A program made the translations under genes and the position numbers. A DNA stretch of 44,838 nt from Thermoplasmata archaeon. Lineage in GTDB: Archaea > Thermoplasmatota > Thermoplasmata > Lutacidiplasmatales > UBA184. Under the pieces are notes generated by a model, which was not told where the DNA came from, did not search any database, and was given only the letters and a program-made list of their open reading frames with translations. The DNA is taken from contig JAKAWP010000007.1 in NCBI GenBank assembly GCA_021816955.1, positions 1 through 44,838 of the forward strand, given 5' to 3'. This document shows positions 9,444 to 17,966 of this stretch, in pieces; the first letter of the stretch is position 1; each line of letters opens with the position of its first letter.

Positions 9444-9772
9444 TTCAGCACCCTCTGCGCTTCGATTGGGTGGTCCGCGTCACCCCGCCTTTGCGTTCGC
9501 TAAACGCTGGATCGCATTTCGCGAAAATATTGACCGCCCTTGCGAGTGCATGTTTCCGGTGAGGTACGGCGGGCCTCGAAAGTGAAGGAACCGGCCGCGC
9601 TCCAGCACCCGGTCCAAGATCGCCTCTGCCAGATCCGGGGCGTGCAGCACGCGTCCCCACTCCTCCACCAATCGATTCCCCTGAACACCATCGGTCGCCG
9701 ATGAAGGTGGCGCTCGTGACGGGCATGACATGGTGAAGGTAGCCCGTCCCTATCGGGACTGGGGGCGACCCG
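9444..9772. other. Non-coding left flank of the IS110 remnant
   Basis: These 329 bases precede the IS110-type transposase. They contain an AT-rich patch GCGAAAATATTG (9521-9532) and, just before the start codon, a hairpin at 9743-9762 (arms GTCCC and GGGAC around TATC, extended by two further pairs across a mismatch). In IS110-group elements the region upstream of the recombinase can encode a structured bridge RNA, so this stretch is the place where one would be expected. I cannot define element ends; IS110 elements lack clear inverted repeats. Confidence 0.4.
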
Positions 9773-10787
9773 ATGCACCTGGGAGTGGTCATCCCCACGG
9801 CGTTCGGTCAGACCACCGTCATGGACGAGAGCGGGCCGATCGTCGAGCGGGCGAAGGTGCCGACCGACCGTGAGCACCGGAGCGAGTTCTTCCGGCGTCA
9901 CTCGGGAAGTCGGGCGGTCATCGAGTCGAACCCGGTCTGGGAGTTTGTCTATGACGAACTGCGCTCCCTCGGGATCGATACCATCTTGGCGAACCCGCTT
10001 CAGGTCCGAGCCATCGCGAAGAGCAAGACGAAGACCGATCGGGTGGACTCGGCCACGCTGGCCCACCTGCTTCGGGCCAACCTGATCCCGGAGGCCTGGG
10101 CCGGGCCGAAAGCGACTCGGGACCTCCGAAAGGACGTTCGGGCCCGCCCGGGGTTACGCCGCCTCTCCCCCTCGTTGAAGCACCCGGTCTACGCCGAGTA
10201 CATCCGCACCGGCGTGCCGTACGCCGAAGGGTCGCTCGGGAGTAAGAAGGGACGGGAGCGAGCGGTTGAGTGCCTCGGCACGGATCCCCGAGTTTCGACC
10301 CGACGGGAACGGTTCGGCGCGATCGAGGAGAAGATCCAAGAGTTCCATCGCAAGCTCCGGCTCCCCAAGTTCGAGGAGAACCGGAAGGCCCAGCTCCTCG
10401 CCCCCATCCCCGGTGTCGGGTTCTATACGGCCCTCACAGTGGTCGCCTTCGTCGGCGACGCGGATCGATTCCCCGACCGCAGCACCCTCGTCTCCTCGCT
10501 GGCCTCGCGCCATCCATCCACCGATCGGCCCGCGTCACTCGCCTCGGTCCGATCCCCAAGGCCGGACCGCACCAGCTGCGTTGGGCGCGCGTCACGGCCC
10601 GGCTCGGGAGACCGGCCCGCGCTGGAACCGCTACCGTTGACGGGTTTGTCGACGAGGAAAGCACGTGGCGATGACCGCCGCGGCCGCGAAGCTCCTGCGC
10701 GTGATGTACTGGAAGCTCAAGGTGAACCAAACGTATCGGCCCCAAGGGAGGGAACCTCGAGGGTACACTGAGGGCGAACCTCGGTGA
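9773..10787 (+). pseudogene. Inactivated IS110-family transposase
   Basis: The frame from ATG 9773 matches IS110 recombinases: an RNase H-like DEDD domain ('VIESNPVWEFVYDEL', 'SKTKTDRVDSATLAHLLRA') followed by a Transposase_20 domain ('LLAPIPGVGFYTALTVVAFVGD'). Near 10497 the reading frame must shift to recover 'GLAPSIHRSARVTRLGPIPKAG', and it must shift again near 10660 to recover 'AMTAAAAKLLRVMYWKLKV' and the stop at 10785-10787. The first catalytic Asp also appears lost: the start reads 'LGVVIPTAFGQTTV' where family members have a G-x-D-x-H-K type motif. Two frameshifts plus the missing Asp mean it cannot encode active recombinase. It marks the boundary between the glycan region and the housekeeping block. 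Confidence 0.8.
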
Positions 10788-11108
10788 CGTGGGTGAGGCG
10801 ACCTCCCTGGGCATAGGGCGTAGAGAGCCATCGTGGGGGACGAACCCCGGATCAGGTGGTTGCCCGCCGATCGGTCGTGACCTTTCGAGGAACCATATGC
10901 GATTTCGAACTGGGCTACCTTCACCGAGGGGGACCCAGCCCGGAGTAGACAGGAGGGGTCGAGCGAGGGGACTCCCGAGGCATCGGGCCCCGTCCTCCGT
11001 GCGCCGGCGTTGCCCGGTTGCCAAGGCACCGCTTCCCGCCGGGGTGCGCGTGGGGGAGATCGACGACGCGCTCGACCGGCGGCGGGCCGGCGCGCGCCGA
11101 CCGGCGCG
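10788..11108. other. 321-base intergenic stretch
   Basis: The stretch lies between the IS110 remnant and a small minus-strand gene. It probably includes the right flank of the element. No inverted repeat, RNA gene or convincing coding frame is visible. Confidence 0.4.
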
Positions 11109-11489
11109 TCAGCCGAGCCAATTCCAGAAATCGTCTCTCCAGAAGTCGACCGCTTCGTGCAGGTGGCGGAGCGCGACCGGCCGGAGGCCGTCTCGTTGCG
11201 CGGCTTCGAACCGGTCGCGCAGCTCGTCGACCGTTGACCGGGAGAGAGCCGAGAGCACGCGCTCCACGTGGCGTCGGAACCCGAGGTCGAGCGGGCGGTC
11301 CGGATGGCTCAGCAGCAGGCGGAAGTGATGGTCCGTGGCGCCGTCGACGCGGACGACCTGCCATCGCAGCGTTTCGCCGCGTTCCCGGCCGACCTCGAAG
11401 GCCGCCAGGTTGCCGAGGGCGAGGCCGACGAAATTCTCGTCGGAGAGCCCGGGAGCCAGATGAAGCCCGATCTCGAGGCCGCGGTGCAC
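11109..11489 (-). CDS. Small conserved-looking protein of unknown function
   Basis: A 126-residue frame begins at GTG 11489, 49 bases after the GNAT stop on the same strand. It reads like a real soluble protein: 'HRGLEIGLHLAPGLSDENF', a beta-rich middle ('ETLRWQVVRVDGATDHHFR') and an amphipathic helical end with many aromatics ('HEAVDFWRDDFWNWLG'). I do not recognise the family. The frame remains open upstream into the GNAT stop, so the start could be earlier. Close spacing suggests co-transcription with the acetyltransferase. Confidence 0.5.
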   Translation of the reverse strand: MHRGLEIGLHLAPGLSDENFVGLALGNLAAFEVGRERGETLRWQVVRVDGATDHHFRLLLSHPDRPLDLGFRRHVERVLSALSRSTVDELRDRFEAAQRDGLRPVALRHLHEAVDFWRDDFWNWLG

Positions 11490-11538
11490 GCCATGGAAAG
11501 GCCCGGCGGAGAGAAGAGGTGATCGGCGGAGGCCCCGG

Positions 11539-12078
11539 TCACGGCAGGAGGAGTTCGAAGTAGCGGACGTCCTCGCGGTACAGCCGGCGGTGGAGGAGGC
11601 CCGCCGGCTGGAAGCCGAGGCCGGTGAGCAGCTTCGCGGCCGCCTCGAACTTGGCGAGCGGGTCGACCCAGATCGACGACGCGCCGTTGTGCTTCGCCCA
11701 CTCGATGCCGGTCGTCACGAGGGCTCGGCCGATCCCTTGCCGGCGCGCCTCGGGATCGACCGCGAGGCTGACAATATGGCAGCTGCCGTGCGCCATCTCA
11801 AGGCCGACCACGCCGACCGTTCTTCCGTCGCGGCGCGCGGCGAAGTACGTGACGCCCTCCATCTCGCTGGTGAACTCGAGCGGCGTCGGCTCGAGCGTCT
11901 TCAACAGTTCGGGCGGCAGCTCCGATCGGTGGGGATCCCACACGCGCTTGTAGAGCGCGCAGACGGACGGGATGTCGTGATGCGCGATCCGCTCGACGGC
12001 GAGAAGTCCGGTCCCCGGGGCCCCTTCGCGTTCCGCCGGGCGATGGTTCCCGCGTTCGGGTGTTGACTCTGTTCCCAC
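11539..12078 (-). CDS. GNAT family N-acetyltransferase
   Basis: The product transfers an acetyl group from acetyl-CoA to an amine, probably on a protein N-terminus or small molecule. The core fold is visible: 'YFAARRDGRTVGVVGLEM' (strands 2-4), 'HIVSLAVDPEARRQGIGRAL' with the R/Q-x-x-G-x-G CoA pyrophosphate loop, and 'GFQPAGLLHRRLYREDVRYFE' at the end, similar to RimI-like enzymes. GTG 12078 is the longest start; the first 25 residues are charged and may not belong to the domain. It is co-oriented with the unknown gene downstream. Substrate is not predictable. Confidence 0.8.
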   Translation of the reverse strand: MGTESTPERGNHRPAEREGAPGTGLLAVERIAHHDIPSVCALYKRVWDPHRSELPPELLKTLEPTPLEFTSEMEGVTYFAARRDGRTVGVVGLEMAHGSCHIVSLAVDPEARRQGIGRALVTTGIEWAKHNGASSIWVDPLAKFEAAAKLLTGLGFQPAGLLHRRLYREDVRYFELLLP

Positions 12079-12146
12079 GCTCGTGGCTCCCCTGAACGCG
12101 CGGAAGCGGCGAGCGCGTTCGGGCTCTTGAACCTTACCCCGACCGG

Positions 12147-12797
12147 TTACCGCACCCGGCCCGGGAGCGCGGCCCGACGCGGCGCGGGGCGGAGGCGATA
12201 CTCCATCCGACGCGCGACCTGGCGCGCCAGCGGCCGGCCGCCCAACCGCTCTACCAGGTGGAACGCGAGGTCGATGCCCGCCGAGATCCCGGCCGAGGTG
12301 AGCACCGACCCTTCATCGATCCAGCGGGCCCGGCGCACCGTGATCGTCCGATACCGGCGGAGTTCGGCGAGCGCGCGGGTGTGGGTCGTCGCCACCCGGC
12401 CCTCCAGAAGGCCCGCTTCGGCGAGGAGGAACGCCCCGGTGCAGACCGAGGCGAGGCGGGTCCCCCGGTCGTGCAGACGGCGCAGCCGCCGGAGGAGGCG
12501 GGCGTCGTGCATCGCTAGGCGGCGCCCCGGGCCGCCGGGGATCAGCACCAGATCGGGCGAGGGAAGGCGATAGAAGCTCGGCAGCCCGGCCCATCGGAGG
12601 CCGAACCGCGCCCGCACCGTGGATCGGCCGACGGTGACCGCCCGCACCTGAATCGCCTCGGGGCGGAGGAGCTGCGCCTGAGAGAGCACTTCGTACGGAC
12701 CAACCACGTCGAGTTCCTCGACCCCGTCAAACAGAAGGAGGAAGACCCGCGCGGGGCGACGCCTCGGTCGCGGACGGACGAGCCGGGGTGCCGCCAT
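12147..12797 (-). CDS. DJ-1/PfpI-type class I glutamine amidotransferase-like protein
   Basis: This 216-residue protein belongs to the DJ-1/PfpI superfamily, closest in appearance to the isonitrile-hydratase/GlxA-N-terminal group. The N-terminal strand is 'RVFLLLFDGVEELDVVGPYEV', containing the conserved Glu36. The nucleophile elbow 'LASVCTGAFLLAEAG' contains Cys119, and the His-containing region is 'ATTHTRALAELRR'. The end 'TSAGISAGIDLAFHLVERLGG' is typical. It has no C-terminal AraC DNA-binding domain, so an enzyme or stress role is more likely than regulation. Start ATG 12797 lies 14 bases after the asnS stop (12812), so it is the third gene of the TFS-asnS operon. The frame stays open upstream, but only as antisense-free overlap with asnS. 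The reaction is unknown. Confidence 0.8.
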   Translation of the reverse strand: MAAPRLVRPRPRRRPARVFLLLFDGVEELDVVGPYEVLSQAQLLRPEAIQVRAVTVGRSTVRARFGLRWAGLPSFYRLPSPDLVLIPGGPGRRLAMHDARLLRRLRRLHDRGTRLASVCTGAFLLAEAGLLEGRVATTHTRALAELRRYRTITVRRARWIDEGSVLTSAGISAGIDLAFHLVERLGGRPLARQVARRMEYRLRPAPRRAALPGRVR

Positions 12798-12811
12798 CGT
12801 CGGACCCACCG

Positions 12812-14116
12812 CTACGGCGTGTGCCGGCTCGGCGTGCGGGGGAACGGCGTCGTGTCGCGGATGTGCTCCCGACGCGCGAACCAGCGGAGCAGGCGCTCGA
12901 TCCCGAGCCCGAAGCCGGCGTGGGGCACGCTGCCGTGCCGCCGAAGGTCGAGGTACCACTCGTACGAAGCGAGGTCGTTGCCGGTCTCCTGGATCCGCCG
13001 GGTGAGGCGGCCGAGATCGGTCTCGCGGCACGACCCCCCGACAACCTCCCCGAACCCCTCCCCCGCGAGGAGATCGACCGCCTCGACGGTCCGCGGGTCG
13101 CCCGGTGTCTCGAGCATGTAGAACGCCTTGAGCTCGCGCGGGTAGCGCGTGACGAACAGCGGCGACATCGACTCCACGGTGAGCGCGCGCTCCTCGACCG
13201 CGCCGAGGTCGGAACCCCAGTCGACGGCAAAGCCGCTTTTCTTGAGGCGTTCGATCGCGTCGGCGTAGCTCAGCCGGGGGAACGGCGCCCGGATCGCCTC
13301 CAGCTCCGCGGGCGGCCGACCGAGCGCTTCGAGCTCGCGCGGGCGGCGCGCCGCGAGCCCGTGGGCGAGGTGCTCCACCATCCGCTCGATGAACCGGATC
13401 AGCTCGTCGAGGTCGCACCAGGCGAGCTCGACTTCGAGGTGCAGGTACTCCGTGAGGTGGCGCGGGGTGCGGGACTTCTCCGCCCGGAACGACGGCGTGA
13501 GCGAATAGACCCGCTCGTGCGGCGCGAGGAGCGCTTCGAGGTAGAGCTGCGCCGTCTGCGAGAGATACCCCGGCCGGCCGAAGTAGTCGAGCTGGAACGC
13601 CTCGGCGCCCCCCTCGGCCGGGTTCCCGGTGAGCACGGGCGGGGTCATCTCGACGACGTCCTCCTGGTCGAGGAACTCCCGCGCGAGGCGCAACAGCTCC
13701 GCCTTCAACCGGAACGTGTCGACGAGCTCGCGGGAACGGATCGCAAGGTGGCGCTTGTCGAGACGGAACTCCTCGGTCTGCTCCGCGAAGATCGGGAACG
13801 GCTCGCCCGAATCGACCACGTCGATCCGGTCGGCCCGGATCTCCCGACCTTCAGGGGCCCTCGGGTCCCGGACGACCGTCCCTTCGACCACGACGCTGCC
13901 CTCGATCTGGACGTGCTCGACCGCCCGGAACGCCTCCTCGCCGAGCGCGTCCTTGCGCGCGGTCACCTGGATCGACCCGGACCGGTCCCGCAGCCGGAGA
14001 AAGACGATCCCGCCGGAGGAGCGCGAGCGGAGCACCCAGCCCCGGACGCGCACCCGCTCGCCGAATCGTTCGCCGACGAGGACGCCACCGATCGGCTCCG
14101 GAGCGAGAGGGCTCAT
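12812..14116 (-). CDS. asnS: Asparagine--tRNA ligase (class IIb aminoacyl-tRNA synthetase)
   Basis: This 434-residue class IIb synthetase attaches Asn to tRNA-Asn. It has an N-terminal OB-fold anticodon-binding domain (about residues 10-100: 'RVRVRGWVLRSRSSGGIVFL'), motif 2 'FRAEKSRTPRHLTEY', and motif 3 'GFGLGIERLLRW'. The ending 'IRDTTPFPRTPSR' is the AsnRS form; archaeal AspRS usually ends in a different Pro/Arg motif. The motif 2 'EKS...T' pattern also favours Asn over Asp. Start ATG 14116 overlaps the TFS stop in an ATGA quadruplet, so translation is probably coupled. The frame extends upstream to 14407 but only as a shadow of TFS. An aspartyl or non-discriminating enzyme is the main alternative. 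Confidence 0.88.
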   Translation of the reverse strand: MSPLAPEPIGGVLVGERFGERVRVRGWVLRSRSSGGIVFLRLRDRSGSIQVTARKDALGEEAFRAVEHVQIEGSVVVEGTVVRDPRAPEGREIRADRIDVVDSGEPFPIFAEQTEEFRLDKRHLAIRSRELVDTFRLKAELLRLAREFLDQEDVVEMTPPVLTGNPAEGGAEAFQLDYFGRPGYLSQTAQLYLEALLAPHERVYSLTPSFRAEKSRTPRHLTEYLHLEVELAWCDLDELIRFIERMVEHLAHGLAARRPRELEALGRPPAELEAIRAPFPRLSYADAIERLKKSGFAVDWGSDLGAVEERALTVESMSPLFVTRYPRELKAFYMLETPGDPRTVEAVDLLAGEGFGEVVGGSCRETDLGRLTRRIQETGNDLASYEWYLDLRRHGSVPHAGFGLGIERLLRWFARREHIRDTTPFPRTPSRHTP

Positions 14117-14421
14117 TGGTACTCGCGCCACTTGTGCCCGCACTTCGTGCACTCGAAGATGCGCGTCTCGGGCTCGTCGGCGCCGCGGGTCTGGCGCAGG
14201 ACCCAGTACGCTTCCCCGTTCCCGCACTTCGGACACGTCTCGGCGGCCGTCGGCAGCGTGGAGCTCTTCCCGTCCACGACGGCGACCTCCCGCTGGGCGG
14301 GGTCCGACCGGCCGATCTCGCGGGCCGCCCCGAGGGGCACGGTGGCGCCGCACGCCGAGCACCGCCAGCGGCGGGCCGCGGTGTCCGGACGCATCAGGCG
14401 TTTGCACTTCGGGCAGAACAT
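14113..14421 (-). CDS. tfs: Transcription factor S (TFIIS/RpoM-like)
   Basis: A 102-residue archaeal transcript-cleavage factor that rescues backtracked RNA polymerase. The N-terminal zinc ribbon has 'MFCPKCKRLM' and 'WRCSACGA'. The C-terminal zinc ribbon has 'CPKCGNGEAYWVLRQTRGADEPET' split around the catalytic Asp-Glu pair in 'RGADEPE', then 'CTKCGHKWREY'. The acidic DE hairpin is intact, so cleavage activity is expected. It is the first gene of a tight operon with asnS (ATGA overlap). A TATA-like CAAATAC lies 28 bases upstream of the ATG, predicting a leaderless mRNA. Confidence 0.95.
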   Translation of the reverse strand: MFCPKCKRLMRPDTAARRWRCSACGATVPLGAAREIGRSDPAQREVAVVDGKSSTLPTAAETCPKCGNGEAYWVLRQTRGADEPETRIFECTKCGHKWREYQ

Positions 14422-14445
14422 CGGTGCCGAACGAGCGGTCGCCGT

Positions 14446-14452
14446 GTATTTG
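14446..14452 (-). promoter_or_regulatory. TATA element of the TFS-asnS operon
   Basis: CAAATAC on the minus strand is centred 28 bases before the first base of the TFS start codon. Archaeal TATA boxes sit about 26 bases before the transcription start, so the mRNA should begin at or very near the ATG. Confidence 0.55.
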
Positions 14453-14499
14453 AGGCTTGACGGGGCGAACCGCCCGACCGTCCGCCGCGGTCGGCCGGT

Positions 14500-15903
14500 C
14501 TAGGGGACCTGATCCGGTCGGGCCGCGCTCGACGGAGGCGCGTCGGGCGGCGCCACGCTGAGCGGCAGCGGCGACGGCTTCGCGCCGGGGGCGCGCAGCC
14601 GGCGCAGATGCTCGGTCCGGCGGTCGAGGTCCGGCTTCGTGCCGATGTCCGGTCGGACGTAATAGTCACCGTGCACGTGCGCCAGCGCCGCATCGACCCG
14701 GGCGCTCGCGGTGTGGATCGCGCTCGCCTCGCCGACGAGGGCGACGCCCCGGCTCGTGCCGAGCCGGACGCGACCCGGCCCGGCCGCGTCGACCGCGGCG
14801 TAATAGACGTGGACGCCCTCCGCCTCGATCGCCGGCTCGTCGACGGTGAGGACGCCGCCGGGGGTCGGCTTGCTCCCGTAGCCCGGCGGCACGAGGTACT
14901 TCACGACCGTGGCGCGGAGGCGGAATTCCACGAGGTTCGGGTCGACCCGGCCGGTCGCGACACCGGCGAGGAGTTCGTCGAAATCTCCCTCCTCGTACAG
15001 CGTGAGGACGTTCATCGCCTCCGGGTCGCCGAAGCGGGCGTTGTACTCGAGCAGCTTCGGGCCGTCGCGCGTGAGCATGAAGCCGCCGTACAGCACGCCC
15101 CGGTAGTCGAGCCCCTCCGCCCGGAGCGCCGCGTGGGTCTCGTTCAGGATCGCGACCGCGGCGTCCCGGTCCGCGGCCGGGAGGAACGGCAATAGATGAT
15201 CGCGCTGCGAGTACGACCCCATCCCGCCGGTGTTGCCGCCCCGGTCGCCTTCGAGCGCGCGCTTGTAGTCTTGCACCGCCGGCATCGGGTAGACGCCGCT
15301 GTCGGTGACGAACGCCATCAGGCTGAACTCCTCGCCGTCGAGGCGCTCCTCGAGCACCGCCCGGTCGCCCTGGACGAGGAGGCTCTTCGCGTACGCCGCG
15401 CCGTCCCGCGGGTCCGAAAAGTCGAGCCCTTGGACCCGGACGCCCTTGCCCCCCGTGAGGCCGCTCGGCTTCACGACGAACGGGACGGACAACTGCGCGA
15501 CCGCGGCATCGACCTCCTCGATCGTGGCCGGGGCGACGTAGCGGACCTGCCCAGCGACCCGGTGGCGGGCGAGGAACTCCCGGCAGAACTGCTTCGACGT
15601 TTCGAGGCGCGCGGCGGCCCGGGACGGGCCGACCGTCGGGATCTCCGCGGCCCGAAGGGCGTCGGAGACCCCGCTCGCGAGCGGCGCCTCGGGACCGATA
15701 ACGGCCAAGTCGACCGCGTGCTGCCGCGCCACGCCCACGACCGCCTCGGGGTCGGTCGGGTCGACACGGTGGGCGGCCGCCGCAAGTCGGTCGAGTCCGG
15801 GATTCGCGTTCATCGAGGCGACGATCACGGTCGCCTCCGACCGGGCGAGCGCTTGGGCCAAGGCATGCTCCCGGGCCCCGCCGCCGACCACGAGTGCCTT
15901 CAT
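14500..15903 (-). CDS. purD: Phosphoribosylamine--glycine ligase (GAR synthetase)
   Basis: Second step of de novo purine synthesis: 5-phosphoribosylamine + glycine + ATP gives GAR. All domains of this ATP-grasp enzyme are present: N domain 'MKALVVGGGAREHALA', 'AVIGPEAPLASG', ATP-grasp 'FVVKPSGLTGGKGV', 'VLEERLDGEEFSLMAF', 'GNTGGMGSYS', metal-binding 'LEYNARFGDPE', and the C-terminal rudiment-fold domain. At 467 residues it is somewhat longer than the usual 420-440, mostly through a Pro-rich tail of about 25 residues after 'LRAPGAKPSP'. A GGCTATACC element about 38 bases upstream (15945-15937) is a likely TATA box. No other pur gene is in the window. Confidence 0.95.
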   Translation of the reverse strand: MKALVVGGGAREHALAQALARSEATVIVASMNANPGLDRLAAAAHRVDPTDPEAVVGVARQHAVDLAVIGPEAPLASGVSDALRAAEIPTVGPSRAAARLETSKQFCREFLARHRVAGQVRYVAPATIEEVDAAVAQLSVPFVVKPSGLTGGKGVRVQGLDFSDPRDGAAYAKSLLVQGDRAVLEERLDGEEFSLMAFVTDSGVYPMPAVQDYKRALEGDRGGNTGGMGSYSQRDHLLPFLPAADRDAAVAILNETHAALRAEGLDYRGVLYGGFMLTRDGPKLLEYNARFGDPEAMNVLTLYEEGDFDELLAGVATGRVDPNLVEFRLRATVVKYLVPPGYGSKPTPGGVLTVDEPAIEAEGVHVYYAAVDAAGPGRVRLGTSRGVALVGEASAIHTASARVDAALAHVHGDYYVRPDIGTKPDLDRRTEHLRRLRAPGAKPSPLPLSVAPPDAPPSSAARPDQVP

Positions 15904-16213
15904 GAGCGACGCGCCGGGAAGGGCGAACGGCCGAGAGGTATAGCCGTGTCGGGACCGGGCCGTTCGGAATCGTGGGGAGCGGGCGGAGGCGGTTCGAGGC
16001 GCCGCCGGACGATCCGAAGTCGGGGGAACCCCCGACGAGCCAGCGGTCGACCGGTGGAGGACGAGGCGAAACCGCGGGTCCCGTCGGCTCGGAGACCGGG
16101 AGGCGAACGCGCGCGAGGCGGCGAGCCGCTCCCGGGCCGGAGGCGGGCCGGGGGGGCCGACGCGTCCGCCACGCTTATGAACCGAGCTTCGGTGCGCACC
16201 GTCCGGTCGACCG
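15904..16213. promoter_or_regulatory. Divergent promoter region of purD and rpoL
   Basis: The 310 bases hold two separate TATA-like elements: GGCTATACC at 15937-15945 facing purD, and CTTATGA at 16174-16180 facing rpoL. Each is about 37-38 bases before its start codon, leaving leaders of roughly 10-12 bases. The GC-rich middle shows no gene or RNA. Confidence 0.45.
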
Positions 16214-16501
16214 ATGGACGTCCGTACCGTAGAGAAGGGACACGACGTGCTCCGGCTCGAGCTGCCGAAGGGCGAGGAGACGCTGTTGATCCCGCTCGTC
16301 GAGGCGCTCCAGAAGGAGGAGCGGGTCGTGGAAGCCCGCTACTTCCTCGGGCACCCGTACCTCGACCGACCGACGCTCCTCCTGCGGACCAAGGGCGAAA
16401 AGCCCCAGCAGGTACTCAAGCGGGTCCTCAAGGACCTGGCCGACCTCTACGGCGACCTCTTGACCGACTTCGACAAGAAGGCGGACAAGATCCCGTCGTA
16501 G
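16214..16501 (+). CDS. rpoL: DNA-directed RNA polymerase subunit L (Rpo11)
   Basis: This 95-residue protein is the archaeal Rpo11/RpoL subunit, which pairs with Rpo3 (RpoD) to form the alpha-like assembly platform of RNA polymerase. Family features are 'EETLLIPLVEALQKEERV', 'YFLGHPYLDRPTLLLRTKG' with the conserved H-P-x-x-x-x-P-T segment, and a C-terminal amphipathic helix ('VLKRVLKDLADLYGDLL'). Length is normal. kptA follows after 22 bases in the same direction, so the two are probably co-transcribed from the CTTATGA element at 16174-16180. Confidence 0.9.
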   Translation: MDVRTVEKGHDVLRLELPKGEETLLIPLVEALQKEERVVEARYFLGHPYLDRPTLLLRTKGEKPQQVLKRVLKDLADLYGDLLTDFDKKADKIPS

Positions 16502-16523
16502 GAACGGTGGTATCGGAGCCCCC

Positions 16524-17195
16524 ATGCTGAAGGAGTGCGGCCAGCATGGCTACTTTCGCGCCGACGTCTGCCCGAACTGCGGCGCCATGGGCAAAGTGCT
16601 GCTCAGCGACCGGGAGCTCGACCACCTCGGCCGGATCTTGACCGGGACGCTCCGCCACTTCCCCGACCGCTACGGCGTGGCGATGGACGCTCACGGCTGG
16701 GTCGACCTCAACGACCTCGCCCGGGCGATCGCGACCCGGCAGCGAGGGTATCCGTGGTTGCGCCCCCACCACCTCGCCGCCATCGCGGAAACGGACGGCA
16801 AGGGCCGCTACGAACTGCGCGACGACCGGATCCGCGCCACCTACGGCCACACGCTCGAGGTCGACCTCGACCTCCCGACGGACCGGATCCCCGAGACGTT
16901 GTACTACCCCGTCACCGCCGAGGAGGCCGAGCTCGTCCTGGAGACCGGGCTGAAACCGTCCGACCGCAAGAAGGTCCACCTTTCGAAGACCCCGGAGGAC
17001 GCCCGAGCCGCGGGCAGCGTCCGACGGCCGAATCCGGTGATCCTCGAGATCGACGCGAAGCGCGCGCAGGCGGCCGGCCACGTCATCCTCCGGGCCGGCC
17101 GGACGGTCTTCCTCATCGATGCCGTTCCCGCGGAGTTCCTCCGCCGATTCGATTCGGGCCCGGCCCCGTCGGCCCCCGGCTCCTCTGCGGAGTGA
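16524..17195 (+). CDS. kptA: RNA 2'-phosphotransferase (Tpt1/KptA) with N-terminal zinc ribbon
   Basis: KptA removes an internal 2'-phosphate from RNA by transfer to NAD+, forming ADP-ribose 1'',2''-cyclic phosphate. The first 20 residues form a zinc-ribbon-like knuckle ('CGQHGYFRADVCPNCG') seen in archaeal versions. The RNA lobe follows ('LTGTLRHFPDRYGVAMDAHGW'), then 'IRATYGHTLEVDL' and 'LYYPVTAEEAELVLETGL' from the NAD lobe, and 'ILRAGRTVFLIDAVP' near the end. The conserved Arg and His of the R-H...R active site appear present. Its downstream position to rpoL is an unusual pairing of transcription and RNA repair/processing. The physiological substrate in archaea is uncertain; 2'-phosphate at ligated tRNA junctions is the usual suggestion. 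Confidence 0.9.
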   Translation: MLKECGQHGYFRADVCPNCGAMGKVLLSDRELDHLGRILTGTLRHFPDRYGVAMDAHGWVDLNDLARAIATRQRGYPWLRPHHLAAIAETDGKGRYELRDDRIRATYGHTLEVDLDLPTDRIPETLYYPVTAEEAELVLETGLKPSDRKKVHLSKTPEDARAAGSVRRPNPVILEIDAKRAQAAGHVILRAGRTVFLIDAVPAEFLRRFDSGPAPSAPGSSAE

Positions 17196-17237
17196 CCGGA
17201 CGACGCGCCGTCGGCCCGAGAGACGGGCGCGCGCGGG

Positions 17238-17840
17238 TCAATCGAAGACGACGTTCGTGTTGTACGACGTGGCGACGTACGCCGTGACCACGAGCGACGT
17301 GCCCGCGGGGTACGGCGTGGAGAAGACGAAGAAGTAATCGTCGGTGTAGAGCGGGCTGAAGATGATCCGGCCCGAGGGGGCGGGAGCGATGGCGTACTGG
17401 TGGGCCGGGTCGCCGCCGTTCAAGAACGCCACGTACTCGCTCGAGTTGTAGACCGTCAATTCGAGCAGCAAGCCGGGCGGATTCATCACCGTGAAGTTGC
17501 CGAGGATGTAGTCTTCCCCGTCGATCTCCCCGCTCAGGACGGTGTAGTTGCCCGCTGGGATTCGCATCGTCCCCGATGTCGTGAGCGGGTCGGGCACGTT
17601 CGGCGGTCCGGCGAGCACCGTCGTGAGGAGCGTGTAGGTCAGCAACAGCGCCCCGACGACGACGACCAGGACGCGGCCGAAGTGCAGCGCCCGCACCCGG
17701 CGGCGCACCGACCGGCTCACGGTCGTCGCCGCCCCCGCGCGGATCGGGCCGTCGGCGCCGCAGATCGGGCAGGTAGCACTCTGGGGCGGAACGGCAACCC
17801 CGCAGAAGCGGCAGTTCCCCCAGCGTCCGTCCGCGACCAT
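17238..17840 (-). CDS. Zinc-ribbon, single-pass membrane protein with external beta domain
   Basis: A 200-residue protein with an N-terminal cytoplasmic zinc ribbon ('CRFCGVAVPPQSATCPICG'), a basic stretch, one transmembrane helix (about residues 54-75, 'RVLVVVVGALLLTYTLLTTV'), and a beta-rich external domain of about 120 residues with several N-x-S/T sites ('NYTVLS', 'NFTVMN', 'NSSEY'). Such zinc-ribbon/TM proteins are common in Thermoplasmatota but I know of no assigned function. Its start ATG 17840 is isolated from neighbours. It could be an envelope sensor or structural protein; that is inference. Confidence 0.7.
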   Translation of the reverse strand: MVADGRWGNCRFCGVAVPPQSATCPICGADGPIRAGAATTVSRSVRRRVRALHFGRVLVVVVGALLLTYTLLTTVLAGPPNVPDPLTTSGTMRIPAGNYTVLSGEIDGEDYILGNFTVMNPPGLLLELTVYNSSEYVAFLNGGDPAHQYAIAPAPSGRIIFSPLYTDDYFFVFSTPYPAGTSLVVTAYVATSYNTNVVFD

Positions 17841-17966
17841 CAGCGCCTAGGGGGAAGGGGGGACTTTTCCCGTTTCGTACGAACTATCGCCTCCCCGCGC
17901 CCCGCCGGACCCGGGGCGGACGATGCCGGGGGAGGCGCTCCTCCCGAGCCGAAAGCAGGACCGGGG

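Noticed and set aside
12798-13418. Upstream extension of the DJ-1/PfpI frame
   Set aside because: It runs inside asnS in another frame and is Arg/Ala-rich; ATG 12797 gives a normal family length.
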